A stretch of DNA of 64,000 nucleotides from an uncultured Eubacterium sp. GTDB lineage: Bacteria > Bacillota > Clostridia > Peptostreptococcales > Anaerovoracaceae. Below, piece after piece: positions 25,794 to 34,023 of this stretch. A program made the translations under genes and the position numbers. The stretch spans positions 186,001 to 250,000 of the forward strand of contig CAMNSS010000001.1 of assembly GCA_946555345.1 (NCBI GenBank). Reading direction: 5' to 3'. The notes below the pieces were generated by a model. The model searched no databases and had not been told where the DNA came from. It saw nothing but the letters and a program-made list of their open reading frames with translations. Each line of letters starts with the position of its first letter. The first letter of the stretch is position 1.

Positions 25794-25822
25794 TTGACAG
25801 AAAGCCTCGCTTCATGTAGTCT
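25794..25822 (+). promoter_or_regulatory. sigma-A promoter of the 2-oxoacid oxidoreductase operon
   Basis: A perfect -35 TTGACA (25794-25799), a 17-base spacer and -10 TAGTCT (25817-25822) lie in an AT-rich block. Transcription would start near 25829 and give a leader of about 270 bases before porG. Confidence 0.6.
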
Positions 25823-26100
25823 AATGAAGTAACTCGAATGGGTTTTGCGAGGTTTTCTTTTATCATGCCGGAAATGCCGTTAGGGGCGATATAACGGCTT
25901 GCAAATAAAACCACAAGGTCAATTATGCGAAGTCCGGGTCTGCGCCGCATGGATCTATATCTGGATGCGCCGCACGGGTTCGTTGCACAAGGTCCTGGTG
26001 CATACCATATAGGGATGGCGGGCGCATATCGCATAAGGACGCCGCATTGAAAATAAAACCAGAAAAACCTAGAATCAAAAGTAAGATCAGGAGTGAAAGC

Positions 26101-26691
26101 ATGACGAAAAGATTAAATGAAGCAGTCGAAATAAGATGGCATGGCAGGGGCGGCCAGGGAGCGAAGACAGCCTGTCTTTTGCTTGCCGACGTAGCATTCA
26201 GCTCAGGCAAACACGTGCAGGGTTTTCCAGAATACGGCCCGGAGCGAATGGGTGCGCCGATCACGGCATACAACCGCATTACCGATGAACATTGCAAGGT
26301 GCATTCCAATATCTATACGCCCGATTACGTTGTCGTCGTTGACGAAACGCTGTTAAAATCCGTTGACGTGACCAGCGGATTGAAGGAAACGGGGGCGCTG
26401 ATTATCAATAGCAAGAAAACGCCGGAGGAAATCAGGCCGCTGCTCAATGGCTACAAAGGCAGGGTCTGCGCTGTGGATGCAGAGAAAATTTCCATGGAAA
26501 CCCTGGGGAAAAACTTCCCCAACACGCCGATGCTGGCGGCGGTCGTAAAAATCAGCAACGTGATTGACAAAGAACGCTTCATCCAGGATATGCGGGAATC
26601 CTTCGAGCATAAATTCGTCCATAAGGATCATGTCGTGGAAGGGAACATGAAAGCGCTGGTAAAAGCGATGGAAGAAGTGAAGGTAGGATAG
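26101..26691 (+). CDS. porG: 2-oxoacid:ferredoxin oxidoreductase, gamma subunit
   Basis: The gamma subunit of a four-subunit pyruvate/2-ketoisovalerate-type ferredoxin oxidoreductase, which helps bind coenzyme A in the complex. The 196-residue protein has the family opening RWHGRGGQGAKTA (about 11-23) and GFPEYGPERMGAP. The start at 26101 follows AGGAGTG; the open frame from 26047 is not supported. The gene order gamma-delta-alpha-beta is typical of Por/Vor operons. Substrate (pyruvate, branched or aryl 2-oxoacid) is not fixed by this subunit. Confidence 0.92.
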   Translation: MTKRLNEAVEIRWHGRGGQGAKTACLLLADVAFSSGKHVQGFPEYGPERMGAPITAYNRITDEHCKVHSNIYTPDYVVVVDETLLKSVDVTSGLKETGALIINSKKTPEEIRPLLNGYKGRVCAVDAEKISMETLGKNFPNTPMLAAVVKISNVIDKERFIQDMRESFEHKFVHKDHVVEGNMKALVKAMEEVKVG

Positions 26692-26719
26692 ACGATACGA
26701 AACAGGGAGTAAAATAGCG

Positions 26720-27025
26720 ATGAAAACAAAAGCAAAAGATATCAACGAGAAAATCACCTGGCAGGATGTGACTACGGGTGCGGAAATATACGAGCCGGCC
26801 ACATCCCTTCTGGTGGAGACCGGAGACTGGCGCGTGATGAAGCCCGTATTTTTAGCGGATAAATGCAAGCATTGTATGCTCTGCGTTCCATTTTGCCCCG
26901 ACAGCTCGATTCCTGTCAAGGACGGCAAACGCCTGGATTTTGATTTTATGCACTGTAAAGGCTGCGGGATTTGCGTGAAAGTATGTCCTTTCGATGCGAT
27001 CGATTTTATAAAGGAGGAAAAGTAA
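26720..27025 (+). CDS. porD: 2-oxoacid:ferredoxin oxidoreductase, delta (ferredoxin) subunit
   Basis: A 101-residue subunit carrying two [4Fe-4S] clusters: CKHCMLCVPFCP (about 53-64) and CKGCGICVKVCP (about 83-94). It passes electrons from the thiamine site to external ferredoxin. The next gene starts immediately after its stop codon. GGGAG precedes the start. Confidence 0.94.
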   Translation: MKTKAKDINEKITWQDVTTGAEIYEPATSLLVETGDWRVMKPVFLADKCKHCMLCVPFCPDSSIPVKDGKRLDFDFMHCKGCGICVKVCPFDAIDFIKEEK

Positions 27026-28246
27026 ATGGCGAAGAGAGACAGAATGTCAGGAAATGAAGCGGTAGCAATCGCAATGAAACAGATCAACCCCGATGTCATG
27101 GGCGCTTTTCCGATTACGCCGTCGACGGAAATTCCCCAATACTTTTCCCAGTATATAGCGGACGGAGAGGTCGATACCGAGTTTGTTGCCGTCGAATCGG
27201 AACACAGTGCGATGTCCGTGTGCATCGGGGCGTCTGCAGCGGGGGCGAGGGCGATTACGGCGACTTCCTCTGCCGGCCTTGCTTATATGTGGGAGCTTCT
27301 ATATGTGGCTGCATCGTCGAGGCTTCCGATTACCATGGCGGTTGTCAACAGGGCGCTGACCGGTCCGATTAACATCAACAACGATCATTCCGATTCGATG
27401 GGGGCGAGGGATTCCGGCTGGATTCAGATCTATGCGGAGACCAACCAGGAGGTTTACGATAATTATATCCAGGCGATGCCGATTTCCGAAACCATCAGGC
27501 TTCCGATTATGATTTGCCAGGATGGGTTTATCACCAGCCATGGCGTTTCCAATATCGAGCTTTTGGAGGATGATGAGGTCAAGAATTTCGTTGGCGAGTA
27601 CAAGCCGGAAAATTACTTGTTAAAGCACGAAAACCCGCTTGCGGTAGGACCGTACGGAATTTCCCCGTACTATATGGAAGTAAAGCGTTCGCAGGCGCAA
27701 GCGATGAAGGATGCGATGCCGATTATCATGGATGTCGCCAGGAGGTATGAGAAGCTGACCGGCCGCAAATACGGATTCTTTGAAGAATATATGATGGACG
27801 ATGCGGAAGTCGCGCTGGTTGTTATCGGCTCCAGCGCAGGCACGGGCAAAGAAGCCGTGGATAGGCTTCGTGCAGAAGGAAAAAAAGTAGGGCTAATCAA
27901 ACTGCGTGTTTTCAGGCCGTTTCCGCGCGTGCCGCTCGCTGAGGCGATGTGCAAAGTGAAGGCGGTGGCGATCATGGATAAGGCGGAGAGCTTCTCGAAC
28001 AGCGGCGGGCCGTTGTTCAATGAAGCCAGAAATTCCCTGTATGACTTAAAAGATAAGCCGTATGCCATCAACTACATTTATGGCCTTGGCGGCAGGGATA
28101 TCACGGTCGAAGATTATTACGAAATTTACAATGATTTGTTTATCATCTGTGAGACAGATGACCCGGGCGACGTTTACAGGTATGTAGGCGTACGGGATTC
28201 CCGTTATGATGAAGGCGGATTTGACCATAAAAAGTATGAAGATTAG
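27026..28246 (+). CDS. porA: 2-oxoacid:ferredoxin oxidoreductase, alpha subunit
   Basis: A 406-residue catalytic subunit. The pattern GNEAVAIAMKQINPDVMGAFPITPSTEI (about 8-35) is the PorA pyrimidine-binding signature, and NNDHSDSMGARDSGWIQ (about 117-133) is the second conserved block. The C-terminal Rossmann-like domain begins near 250. Works with the beta subunit to decarboxylate a 2-oxoacid to acyl-CoA and CO2 with reduction of ferredoxin. AAGGAGGAAAAG precedes the start. With IorAB, the CoA ligase and the ACT protein downstream, aryl or branched 2-oxoacids are as likely as pyruvate. Confidence 0.92.
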   Translation: MAKRDRMSGNEAVAIAMKQINPDVMGAFPITPSTEIPQYFSQYIADGEVDTEFVAVESEHSAMSVCIGASAAGARAITATSSAGLAYMWELLYVAASSRLPITMAVVNRALTGPININNDHSDSMGARDSGWIQIYAETNQEVYDNYIQAMPISETIRLPIMICQDGFITSHGVSNIELLEDDEVKNFVGEYKPENYLLKHENPLAVGPYGISPYYMEVKRSQAQAMKDAMPIIMDVARRYEKLTGRKYGFFEEYMMDDAEVALVVIGSSAGTGKEAVDRLRAEGKKVGLIKLRVFRPFPRVPLAEAMCKVKAVAIMDKAESFSNSGGPLFNEARNSLYDLKDKPYAINYIYGLGGRDITVEDYYEIYNDLFIICETDDPGDVYRYVGVRDSRYDEGGFDHKKYED

Positions 28247-28257
28247 GAGAGGATACA

Positions 28258-29187
28258 ATGGCATATAGTTTAAAGAAAGAGGTTGAAAAGCCGGAAAGAC
28301 TGGCTGGCGGCCACCGGCTCTGTGCCGGATGCGGCGCAGGCGTGGCGGTGCGCGGCGTACTGCGTGCGCTCAAACCAGAGGATAAAGCCGTCGTTACCAA
28401 TGCGACGAGCTGCCTTGAGGTTTCTACATTTATCTATCCGCATACGGCTTATTATGACAGTTATATCCATGCGGCGTTTGCCAATGGCGCAGCGACCATG
28501 GCGGGCGTGGAAGCAGCATACAAGGCGCTGAAAAAACGGGGAAAAGTGAATGACAATTTTAAGTTTATTACCTTCGGCGGAGATGGCGGTACTTACGATA
28601 TCGGGCTTCAATCGTTATCTGGCGCAATGGAGCGAGGACACGACATGGTCTACGTATGCTACGACAATGAAGCGTACATGAATACGGGAATCCAGCGGTC
28701 ATCCTCAACGCCGCGGTTTGCGGATGCTACGACTTCCCCGGCAGGCGAGAGCATTCCGGGAAAAATCCAGAATAAAAAGGATTTGACGGCAATTATTGCC
28801 GCCCACAATATTCCATATGCCGCCCAGACCACGTTTATCGGTAATTTCAAGGATCTCCATGAAAAAGCATATAAAGCGATTTATACGGAGGGACCTTGCT
28901 TCCTCAACGTTTTATCGCCATGTCCAAGGGGCTGGCGGTATGAAACGGAAGACCTGGCGGAAATCTGCCAGCTTGCGGTGGATACTTGCGTGTGGCCGAT
29001 GTATGAAATCGTGGAAGGAAAGTGGCATTTGACGTATGAACCGAAGAAAAAACTCCCTGTGGTGGAATTTCTTAAAAAGCAGGGGCGGTTTAACCATATG
29101 TTTAAAAAAGGACACGAATGGATGATAGACGAAACACAGAAATATGTGGACGAGCAATGGGAAAAGCTGCTGGCAAAATGTGAATAA
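28258..29187 (+). CDS. porB: 2-oxoacid:ferredoxin oxidoreductase, beta (TPP) subunit
   Basis: A 309-residue thiamine-diphosphate-binding subunit. The TPP motif is GDGGTYDIG (about 104-112), followed by DNEAYMNTGIQRS. Cysteines for the proximal [4Fe-4S] cluster are in LCAGCG (about 22-27), TSCLE and SPCPRGW. AGGAGAGG precedes the start. Last gene of the first operon; a strong terminator lies at 29399. Confidence 0.93.
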   Translation: MAYSLKKEVEKPERLAGGHRLCAGCGAGVAVRGVLRALKPEDKAVVTNATSCLEVSTFIYPHTAYYDSYIHAAFANGAATMAGVEAAYKALKKRGKVNDNFKFITFGGDGGTYDIGLQSLSGAMERGHDMVYVCYDNEAYMNTGIQRSSSTPRFADATTSPAGESIPGKIQNKKDLTAIIAAHNIPYAAQTTFIGNFKDLHEKAYKAIYTEGPCFLNVLSPCPRGWRYETEDLAEICQLAVDTCVWPMYEIVEGKWHLTYEPKKKLPVVEFLKKQGRFNHMFKKGHEWMIDETQKYVDEQWEKLLAKCE

Positions 29188-29398
29188 AGGCAAATGGCTG
29201 AATGGGAAGTTATATGACAAATGCAAGCCCTTGCCCGATAACAATAAAGCGCAGTGGCTGCCGTGCGGCTGAACAACAAATGCGGCTGGCAGCCGATAAT
29301 CGTACTGCCAAACGGCAACTGTGCATAAAACGATAGTTTCGTCGCTGAACAATGTTCAATAAATTGCCGCATAGCATTCAAACTGCATAGAATTACGA

Positions 29399-29436
29399 AC
29401 CTCTCCTGCAAAAACCGATGACAGGAGAGGTATTTG
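29399..29436 (+). terminator. terminator after the PorGDAB operon
   Basis: ACCTCTCCTG (29399-29408) pairs perfectly with CAGGAGAGGT (29422-29431) around a 13-base loop, followed by ATTTG. The T run is short, so termination may be partial. Confidence 0.65.
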
Positions 29437-29500
29437 CATGGTATAATGAACGCATTGATTGAAACGGCGTTGCCGAGGTGAAGCGTTCATTGAAACTCGC
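29434..29500 (+). repeat. structured repeat element, copy 4
   Basis: TATAAT at 29442-29447; outer arms AATGAACGC (29445-29453) and GCGTTCATT (29483-29491) pair perfectly; inner hairpin CGGC-GTT-GCCG (29465-29475). It matches copies 1 and 2 at 13.7-13.9 kb through GCGTTCATTGAA and then diverges. Confidence 0.8.
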
Positions 29501-29510
29501 GGCGGCGGGC

Positions 29511-29585
29511 TTGCTCGTTAGAATGAACGCATTGATTAACACAGCGTTGCTGGAAGGAATCGTTCCTTGAATCATGAATTTTGAC
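29511..29585 (+). repeat. structured repeat element, copy 5
   Basis: TAGAAT (29519-29524) replaces TATAAT. Outer arms AATGAACG and CGTTCCTT pair with one mismatch. The inner hairpin is CAGC-GTT-GCTG (29542-29552): relative to copy 1, a G-C pair has become A-U by two changes, which preserves the stem. It ends with GAATCATGAATTTT as in copies 1 and 2. Confidence 0.75.
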
Positions 29586-29711
29586 GAAAAACAGAAGAGA
29601 TTCCAATGCAGTAATTCCGCAGGCAAAATCGCATAAGCGGGTGGATAACAGCCTGCGAACCGAAGCAAAATCAAATCGATTGCAATCGATCGAGAAAGGC
29701 AGATGATACCA

Positions 29712-31481
29712 ATGAATAAAAAAATTATGCTGGGCAACGAAGCCTTCGCAAGAGGCGCTTATGAAGCGGGCGTTAAGGTCGTGTCTTCCTATCCCGGTAC
29801 ACCGAGTACCGAAGTGACGGAAAACGCAGCAAAATATGACGACATACACGTTGAATGGGCGCCAAACGAAAAAGTAGGCGTTGAGGTTGCCATCGGCGCA
29901 TCCATCGGGGGCGTCCGGTCTCTGTCATGCATGAAGCATGTCGGCCTTAACGTAGCCGCCGACCCGTTTTTTACAGCCGCCTATACAGGCGTTACGGGCG
30001 GGGCAGTCATTTTAGTAGCAGACGACAACGGATGCCATTCCAGCCAGAATGAACAGGATTCCAGATACTACGGCAGGAGCGCAGGTGTTCCGATGCTCGA
30101 ACCATCCAATGCGCAGGAATGCAAAGATTACATAAAACTGGCCTATGAAATCAGTGAAAAATACGATACCGTCGTTCTCATCCGTTCCAATACGAGAATC
30201 TCCCATTCAAGGGGGCTTGTGGAGCAGGGCGAAAGAATCGAACGGGATAGGATTCCGTATACAAAAAATATCCAAAAATATGTCGCCATGCCAGCGATGG
30301 CAAAAAAACTGCACATTGCGCAGGAAAAACGCATGGCGCAGATTGCGTCGGACTGCGGCGGTATGAGTTTTGAAGGAGCAGGTGGGAATGCGCAGAAATT
30401 GAATACCATTGAAATGGGCGATCCGTCCATCGGCATTATCACCAGCGGGATCTGTTATCAGTATGTCAAAGAAGCGATGTCCGATGTGAGCATCCTGAAA
30501 ATAGGCATGATCAATCCACTCCCAAAGAAATTGATTGAGGAATTTGCCGCCAAAGTCGATAAGCTCTATGTGATTGAAGAAGGCAACCCGTTCTTTGAAG
30601 AGCAGATCAGGGCGATGGGCATTCTGCTGGCAGGCGGAAAGGATCTCTTCACCATCCAGGGCGAATACAGCGCAAATATGATTCGCAAAGCGTTTGGAAG
30701 ACCGGTTGCGGATATTACCGTGATAGACGATGCCCCGGCAAGGCCTCCGCTCCTCTGCGCTGGATGCCCGCACAGGGGGCTGTTTCACGTACTCAGCAAG
30801 CTGAAAAAGACGGTGCTAGGCGATATCGGATGTTATACGCTGGCGTCGCTGCCGCCGACATCAGCGATGGACGCCTGCCTTTGCATGGGCGCATCCATAT
30901 CCATGGCGCACGGCTTTGAAAAAGCGGCAGGCGATAGCAAGGATACCGTAGCGGTACTGGGCGATTCGACCTTCTTCCATTCTGGCATTACAGGTTTGAT
31001 TAATATGAGTTACAATGGGGCGAAGGGGACTGTCATTATTTTGGACAACAGGATTACGGGCATGACCGGACATCAGCAAAACCCGGCGACAGGGAAAAAC
31101 GCCAAAGGCGAAGAAGCCCCAGCAGTCGATATCGCGACCCTTTGCAGGGCGTGCGGCGTGAAAAATATCGTCGAAGTTGACCCGTTTAATGTGAAAGAAC
31201 TGGAAGAAACCATCAAGACGGAAACTGCCCGGGAAGAGCTTTCCGTCATTATCACCAAGCGTCCTTGTGCGCTGATCGTGAAACAGCCGGACATTCCATA
31301 CCTTGTTACCGACAAGTGCAAAAACTGCAAGATGTGCATGAAGATCGGCTGCCCGGCGATTGAAGAAAAAGACGGAAGGCCGTTTATCGTGCCAGACAGG
31401 TGCGTGGGATGCGGGCTTTGCGCGGAGGTTTGCCCGTTCGATGCGATAGAGATTACGAAAGACGGAAAGGAGGCGAAGTAA
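29712..31481 (+). CDS. iorA: indolepyruvate ferredoxin oxidoreductase, alpha subunit
   Basis: Oxidatively decarboxylates aryl pyruvates (indolepyruvate, phenylpyruvate, hydroxyphenylpyruvate) to aryl-acetyl-CoA with ferredoxin as acceptor. The 589-residue protein opens with MLGNEAFARGAYEAGVKV...YPGTPSTEV, has the TPP motif GDSTFFHSG...NMSYNGAKG near 416-440, and ends with two ferredoxin motifs (CKNCKMCMKIGCP and CVGCGLCAEVCP). I chose the ATG at 29712; an in-frame ATG at 29703 is close and AAAGG at 29695 could serve either. The stop abuts iorB. Confidence 0.94.
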   Translation: MNKKIMLGNEAFARGAYEAGVKVVSSYPGTPSTEVTENAAKYDDIHVEWAPNEKVGVEVAIGASIGGVRSLSCMKHVGLNVAADPFFTAAYTGVTGGAVILVADDNGCHSSQNEQDSRYYGRSAGVPMLEPSNAQECKDYIKLAYEISEKYDTVVLIRSNTRISHSRGLVEQGERIERDRIPYTKNIQKYVAMPAMAKKLHIAQEKRMAQIASDCGGMSFEGAGGNAQKLNTIEMGDPSIGIITSGICYQYVKEAMSDVSILKIGMINPLPKKLIEEFAAKVDKLYVIEEGNPFFEEQIRAMGILLAGGKDLFTIQGEYSANMIRKAFGRPVADITVIDDAPARPPLLCAGCPHRGLFHVLSKLKKTVLGDIGCYTLASLPPTSAMDACLCMGASISMAHGFEKAAGDSKDTVAVLGDSTFFHSGITGLINMSYNGAKGTVIILDNRITGMTGHQQNPATGKNAKGEEAPAVDIATLCRACGVKNIVEVDPFNVKELEETIKTETAREELSVIITKRPCALIVKQPDIPYLVTDKCKNCKMCMKIGCPAIEEKDGRPFIVPDRCVGCGLCAEVCPFDAIEITKDGKEAK

Positions 31482-32057
31482 ATGAACCGGTTCAATATTT
31501 TGATTGTAGGGGTAGGCGGGCAAGGGACGCTTCTTGCCAGCGTGCTTCTGGGAAACCTTGCCCTTTCCGAAGGGTATGACGTGAAGCTTTCGGAGGTGCA
31601 TGGGATGGCGCAGAGGGGCGGAAGCGTCGTAACCCATGTAAAAATCAGTGAAGAGGGCGTTTGTTCGCCGCTGATTGAAGAAGGGGATGCAGATGTGATC
31701 ATCGCCTTCGAGGAGCTTGAGGCGTACAGGTGGCTGCCGTACTTGAGAAAAGGCGGGGCGATGTATGTCAACACGCAGCAGATTTTGCCGATGCCGGTTA
31801 TTTTAGGCCAGGCGGAGTATCCGGACAGCATCAGGGCGGCGCTTGCGGATAACGCAGGGATGGTGAAAGCTTTCGATGCGCTGCAAATCGCAGAAAGCTG
31901 CGGCAGCGCCAAGGCAGTGAACGTCGTCCTTTTAGGCGCAGCATCCAAGGATCTGCCTTTTGGAGAGGATGCTTGGATAAAAGTGATCGAGGAAAACGTG
32001 AAACCCAAGTTTATCGATTTAAATAAAAAAGCGTTTGCGCTCGGCAGGGATGCGTAG
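31482..32057 (+). CDS. iorB: indolepyruvate ferredoxin oxidoreductase, beta subunit
   Basis: The 191-residue small subunit, homologous to the gamma subunit of Por. GVGGQGTLLAS (about 9-19) and SEVHGMAQRGGSV (about 37-49) are the IorB signatures. AAAGGAGG precedes the ATG, which directly follows the iorA stop codon. Forms the IorAB complex with the previous gene. Confidence 0.94.
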   Translation: MNRFNILIVGVGGQGTLLASVLLGNLALSEGYDVKLSEVHGMAQRGGSVVTHVKISEEGVCSPLIEEGDADVIIAFEELEAYRWLPYLRKGGAMYVNTQQILPMPVILGQAEYPDSIRAALADNAGMVKAFDALQIAESCGSAKAVNVVLLGAASKDLPFGEDAWIKVIEENVKPKFIDLNKKAFALGRDA

Positions 32058-32139
32058 GCCGCCGTGCAGGCGACAATGATTTTTCAAGGAAAACGAATAT
32101 CGCAAATAGACAATAAACACCACGAAAGGAAACGAACAC

Positions 32140-33438
32140 ATGATTTGGAACAAGGAAATGGAGTGTGCGGATCGTGAAACGATGCGGGCATTGCAGCTTA
32201 AAAAGTTACAGAAAACAGTGAAGCATGCATATGATAATGTGCCGCATTATCAAAAAGCAATGGATGAAGCGGGCGTTAAACCGGAGGATATCAAAAACCT
32301 TGAAGATATCCAGAAGATTCCGTTTATCACCAAGGAGGATCTGGCGGCAAACTACCCGACTGGGCTTTTTGCAAAACCGATGGATGAAATCATCAGGATT
32401 CAGGCTTCATCCGGAACGACTGGCAAGCCGAAAATCGCAGGTTACACCCAGAGCGATCTGGATATGTGGGGCGAATGCGTGGCGAGAGGGCTGACGATGG
32501 CTGGCGCGGATAAAAACGATATTGTCCAGGTCGCTTACGGATATGGACTCTTTACGGGCGGCCTTGGCGCGCACATCGGAGCGGAAACGATCGGTGCGAC
32601 GGTAATCCCGATGAGCAGCGGCAACACCCAGAAGCAGATCATGTTCTTGCAGGATATGAAAAGCACGGTTTTATGCTGTACGCCATCCTATGCGTTAACG
32701 ATTGCAGAGGGTGTTAAAAAAGCAGGGCTTACGCCCGACGACATCTATTTGAAAGCTGGCGTTTTCGGGGCGGAGCCGTGGACGCAGGGAATGCGGGACA
32801 GCATTGAAGCGGGCCTTGGTATCCGGGCGCATGACATTTACGGGCTTTCGGAAATCATGGGACCGGGCGTTTCCATGAGTTGCGAGCATAATTGCGGAAT
32901 GCACATCCAAGAAGACTATTTCTATGTGGAAATTATCGACCCGGATACGCTGGAGGTACTGCCTGACGGGGAAAAAGGCGAGCTGGTCATTACGACGATC
33001 GGCAAGGAAGGGATGCCGCTGATCCGTTACAGGACGAGGGATATTTGTTATCTGATGCGGGAAAAATGTGAATGCGGCAGGACCACAGTGAGGATGAGCC
33101 GCGTATTTGGCCGTACGGATGATATGCTCATCATCAGGGGCGTCAACGTATTCCCTTCACAGGTTGAAACGGTTATTGCGAAGTTTGATGAACTGACCAT
33201 GAACTATAAGCTGTATGTGGGAAGGGAACATAACACGGATACTTTCCAGCTTGCGGTAGAACTGGCGGAAGGCCTTGAAATTGACAATATCGCATTCGTG
33301 GAAGCGCTTAGAACCAAGGTGGGACATGAGTTGAGGGATATCCTGGGCATTGGCTGCGACATTAAATTCCTCAATGAAGGAACGTTGCCGAGAAGCGAAG
33401 GCAAAGCCGTTAGAGTTGAAGATACGAGAAAGCTGTAA
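32140..33438 (+). CDS. paaK: phenylacetate-CoA ligase-like adenylating enzyme
   Basis: A 432-residue AMP-forming CoA ligase of the PaaK type. The phosphate-binding motif is ASSGTTGKP (about 89-97), with YGLSEIMGPG (about 231-240), RTRDI and the C-terminal RGVNVFPSQVE hinge region. Adjacent to iorAB this arrangement is common in amino-acid-fermenting anaerobes; run in reverse it could conserve the energy of aryl-acetyl-CoA as ATP. AAAGGAAA precedes the start. Confidence 0.9.
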   Translation: MIWNKEMECADRETMRALQLKKLQKTVKHAYDNVPHYQKAMDEAGVKPEDIKNLEDIQKIPFITKEDLAANYPTGLFAKPMDEIIRIQASSGTTGKPKIAGYTQSDLDMWGECVARGLTMAGADKNDIVQVAYGYGLFTGGLGAHIGAETIGATVIPMSSGNTQKQIMFLQDMKSTVLCCTPSYALTIAEGVKKAGLTPDDIYLKAGVFGAEPWTQGMRDSIEAGLGIRAHDIYGLSEIMGPGVSMSCEHNCGMHIQEDYFYVEIIDPDTLEVLPDGEKGELVITTIGKEGMPLIRYRTRDICYLMREKCECGRTTVRMSRVFGRTDDMLIIRGVNVFPSQVETVIAKFDELTMNYKLYVGREHNTDTFQLAVELAEGLEIDNIAFVEALRTKVGHELRDILGIGCDIKFLNEGTLPRSEGKAVRVEDTRKL

Positions 33439-33464
33439 TCGTTGGTTGATAGGAGGAGCGGGAG

Positions 33465-33890
33465 ATGTTCGTAAAACAAATGTCCGTATTCGTGGAGAAT
33501 ACAACGGGAAGGTTAGCTGATATTACACAGATTCTGGCGGATCATAACATTGATATCATGGCGGCGACGATTGCGGAAGCGGCTGATTATGGAATATTAA
33601 GATGCATCGTGGCAGAACCTGCGGAAGCGGCGAAGGTATTAAAGGAAAAGGGATTCAGCGCCAGCGTTACGGAGGTTTTAGCGGTTTCCCTGGAGAATAA
33701 ACCGGGCGGATTTAACAAAGTGCTGAAAGTTTTGGCGGATGCAGGGATTTCCGTTGGCTATATTTACTCGACAATCAAGTCGCAGGAGGGCGAGGCCGTT
33801 ATCATGATGAAGGTCGCTGATCCCCAGAAGGCTGTGGAAGTTTTGAAAGCGGACGGCGTGAAGCTTCTGGCGATGGGAGATTTAATGTAA
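33465..33890 (+). CDS. tandem ACT-domain protein
   Basis: A 141-residue protein made of two ACT domains (about 1-68 and 70-141), each of which begins with the usual small beta strand (MSVFVENTTGRLADI and VSLENKPGGFNKV). ACT domains bind amino acids as effectors. This type commonly follows paaK and iorAB, where it is thought to sense an aromatic or branched amino acid, but the ligand is not established here. AGGAGGAGCGGGAG precedes the start. The last 33 coding bases are echoed in the spacer after the stop (see the repeat at 33855). Confidence 0.88.
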   Translation: MFVKQMSVFVENTTGRLADITQILADHNIDIMAATIAEAADYGILRCIVAEPAEAAKVLKEKGFSASVTEVLAVSLENKPGGFNKVLKVLADAGISVGYIYSTIKSQEGEAVIMMKVADPQKAVEVLKADGVKLLAMGDLM

Positions 33891-34000
33891 AGCCTTTGGC
33901 AATGGGCGTAAAGCCTCTGGCATTAGGCAATTTGGCGCAGAGCATTCGGCGGTGGACGCAAGATTTTTAGCAATGGACCGCTGAATGCAAAATTTGAAAA
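33855..34000 (+). repeat. degenerate tandem copies of the ACT gene 3' end
   Basis: The 33 bases before the stop (33855-33887, encoding GVKLLAMGDLM) recur at 33905-33937 with about 70% identity, and a shorter piece (AAGCCTTTGGCAATGGGC) lies between. Further decayed traces reach about 34000. They are non-coding now because of stops and shifts. Confidence 0.6.
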
Positions 34001-34023
34001 GCGCATAAAGGGATAAAGAGAAT

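Larger units (their letters stand above)
25360..26100. other. 741-base gene-free region with repeats and promoter
   Basis: No gene was recognised. From left to right it holds degenerate CG-rich sequence, three 25-base tandem units (25601-25676), an AT-rich block (25740-25793), a good sigma-A promoter (25794-25822) and a leader of about 270 bases running to porG. In the leader CCTCGC (25805-25810) and GCGAGG (25848-25853), followed by TTTTCTTTT, can pair, but the left arm overlaps the promoter, so its meaning is unclear. Confidence 0.5.
29188..29711. other. spacer with degenerate repeats, terminator and structured elements
   Basis: No gene. 29188-29398 is low in stop-free frames and contains degenerate GCGGCTG/CAGCCG repeats. 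A terminator follows at 29399-29436, then two copies of the structured repeat (29434-29585), and about 120 bases without recognised signals leading to iorA. Confidence 0.55.

Noticed and set aside
25800..25860. Riboswitch-like terminator in the porG leader
   Set aside because: The left arm of the stem overlaps the promoter's spacer, so it would not be in the transcript from that promoter.
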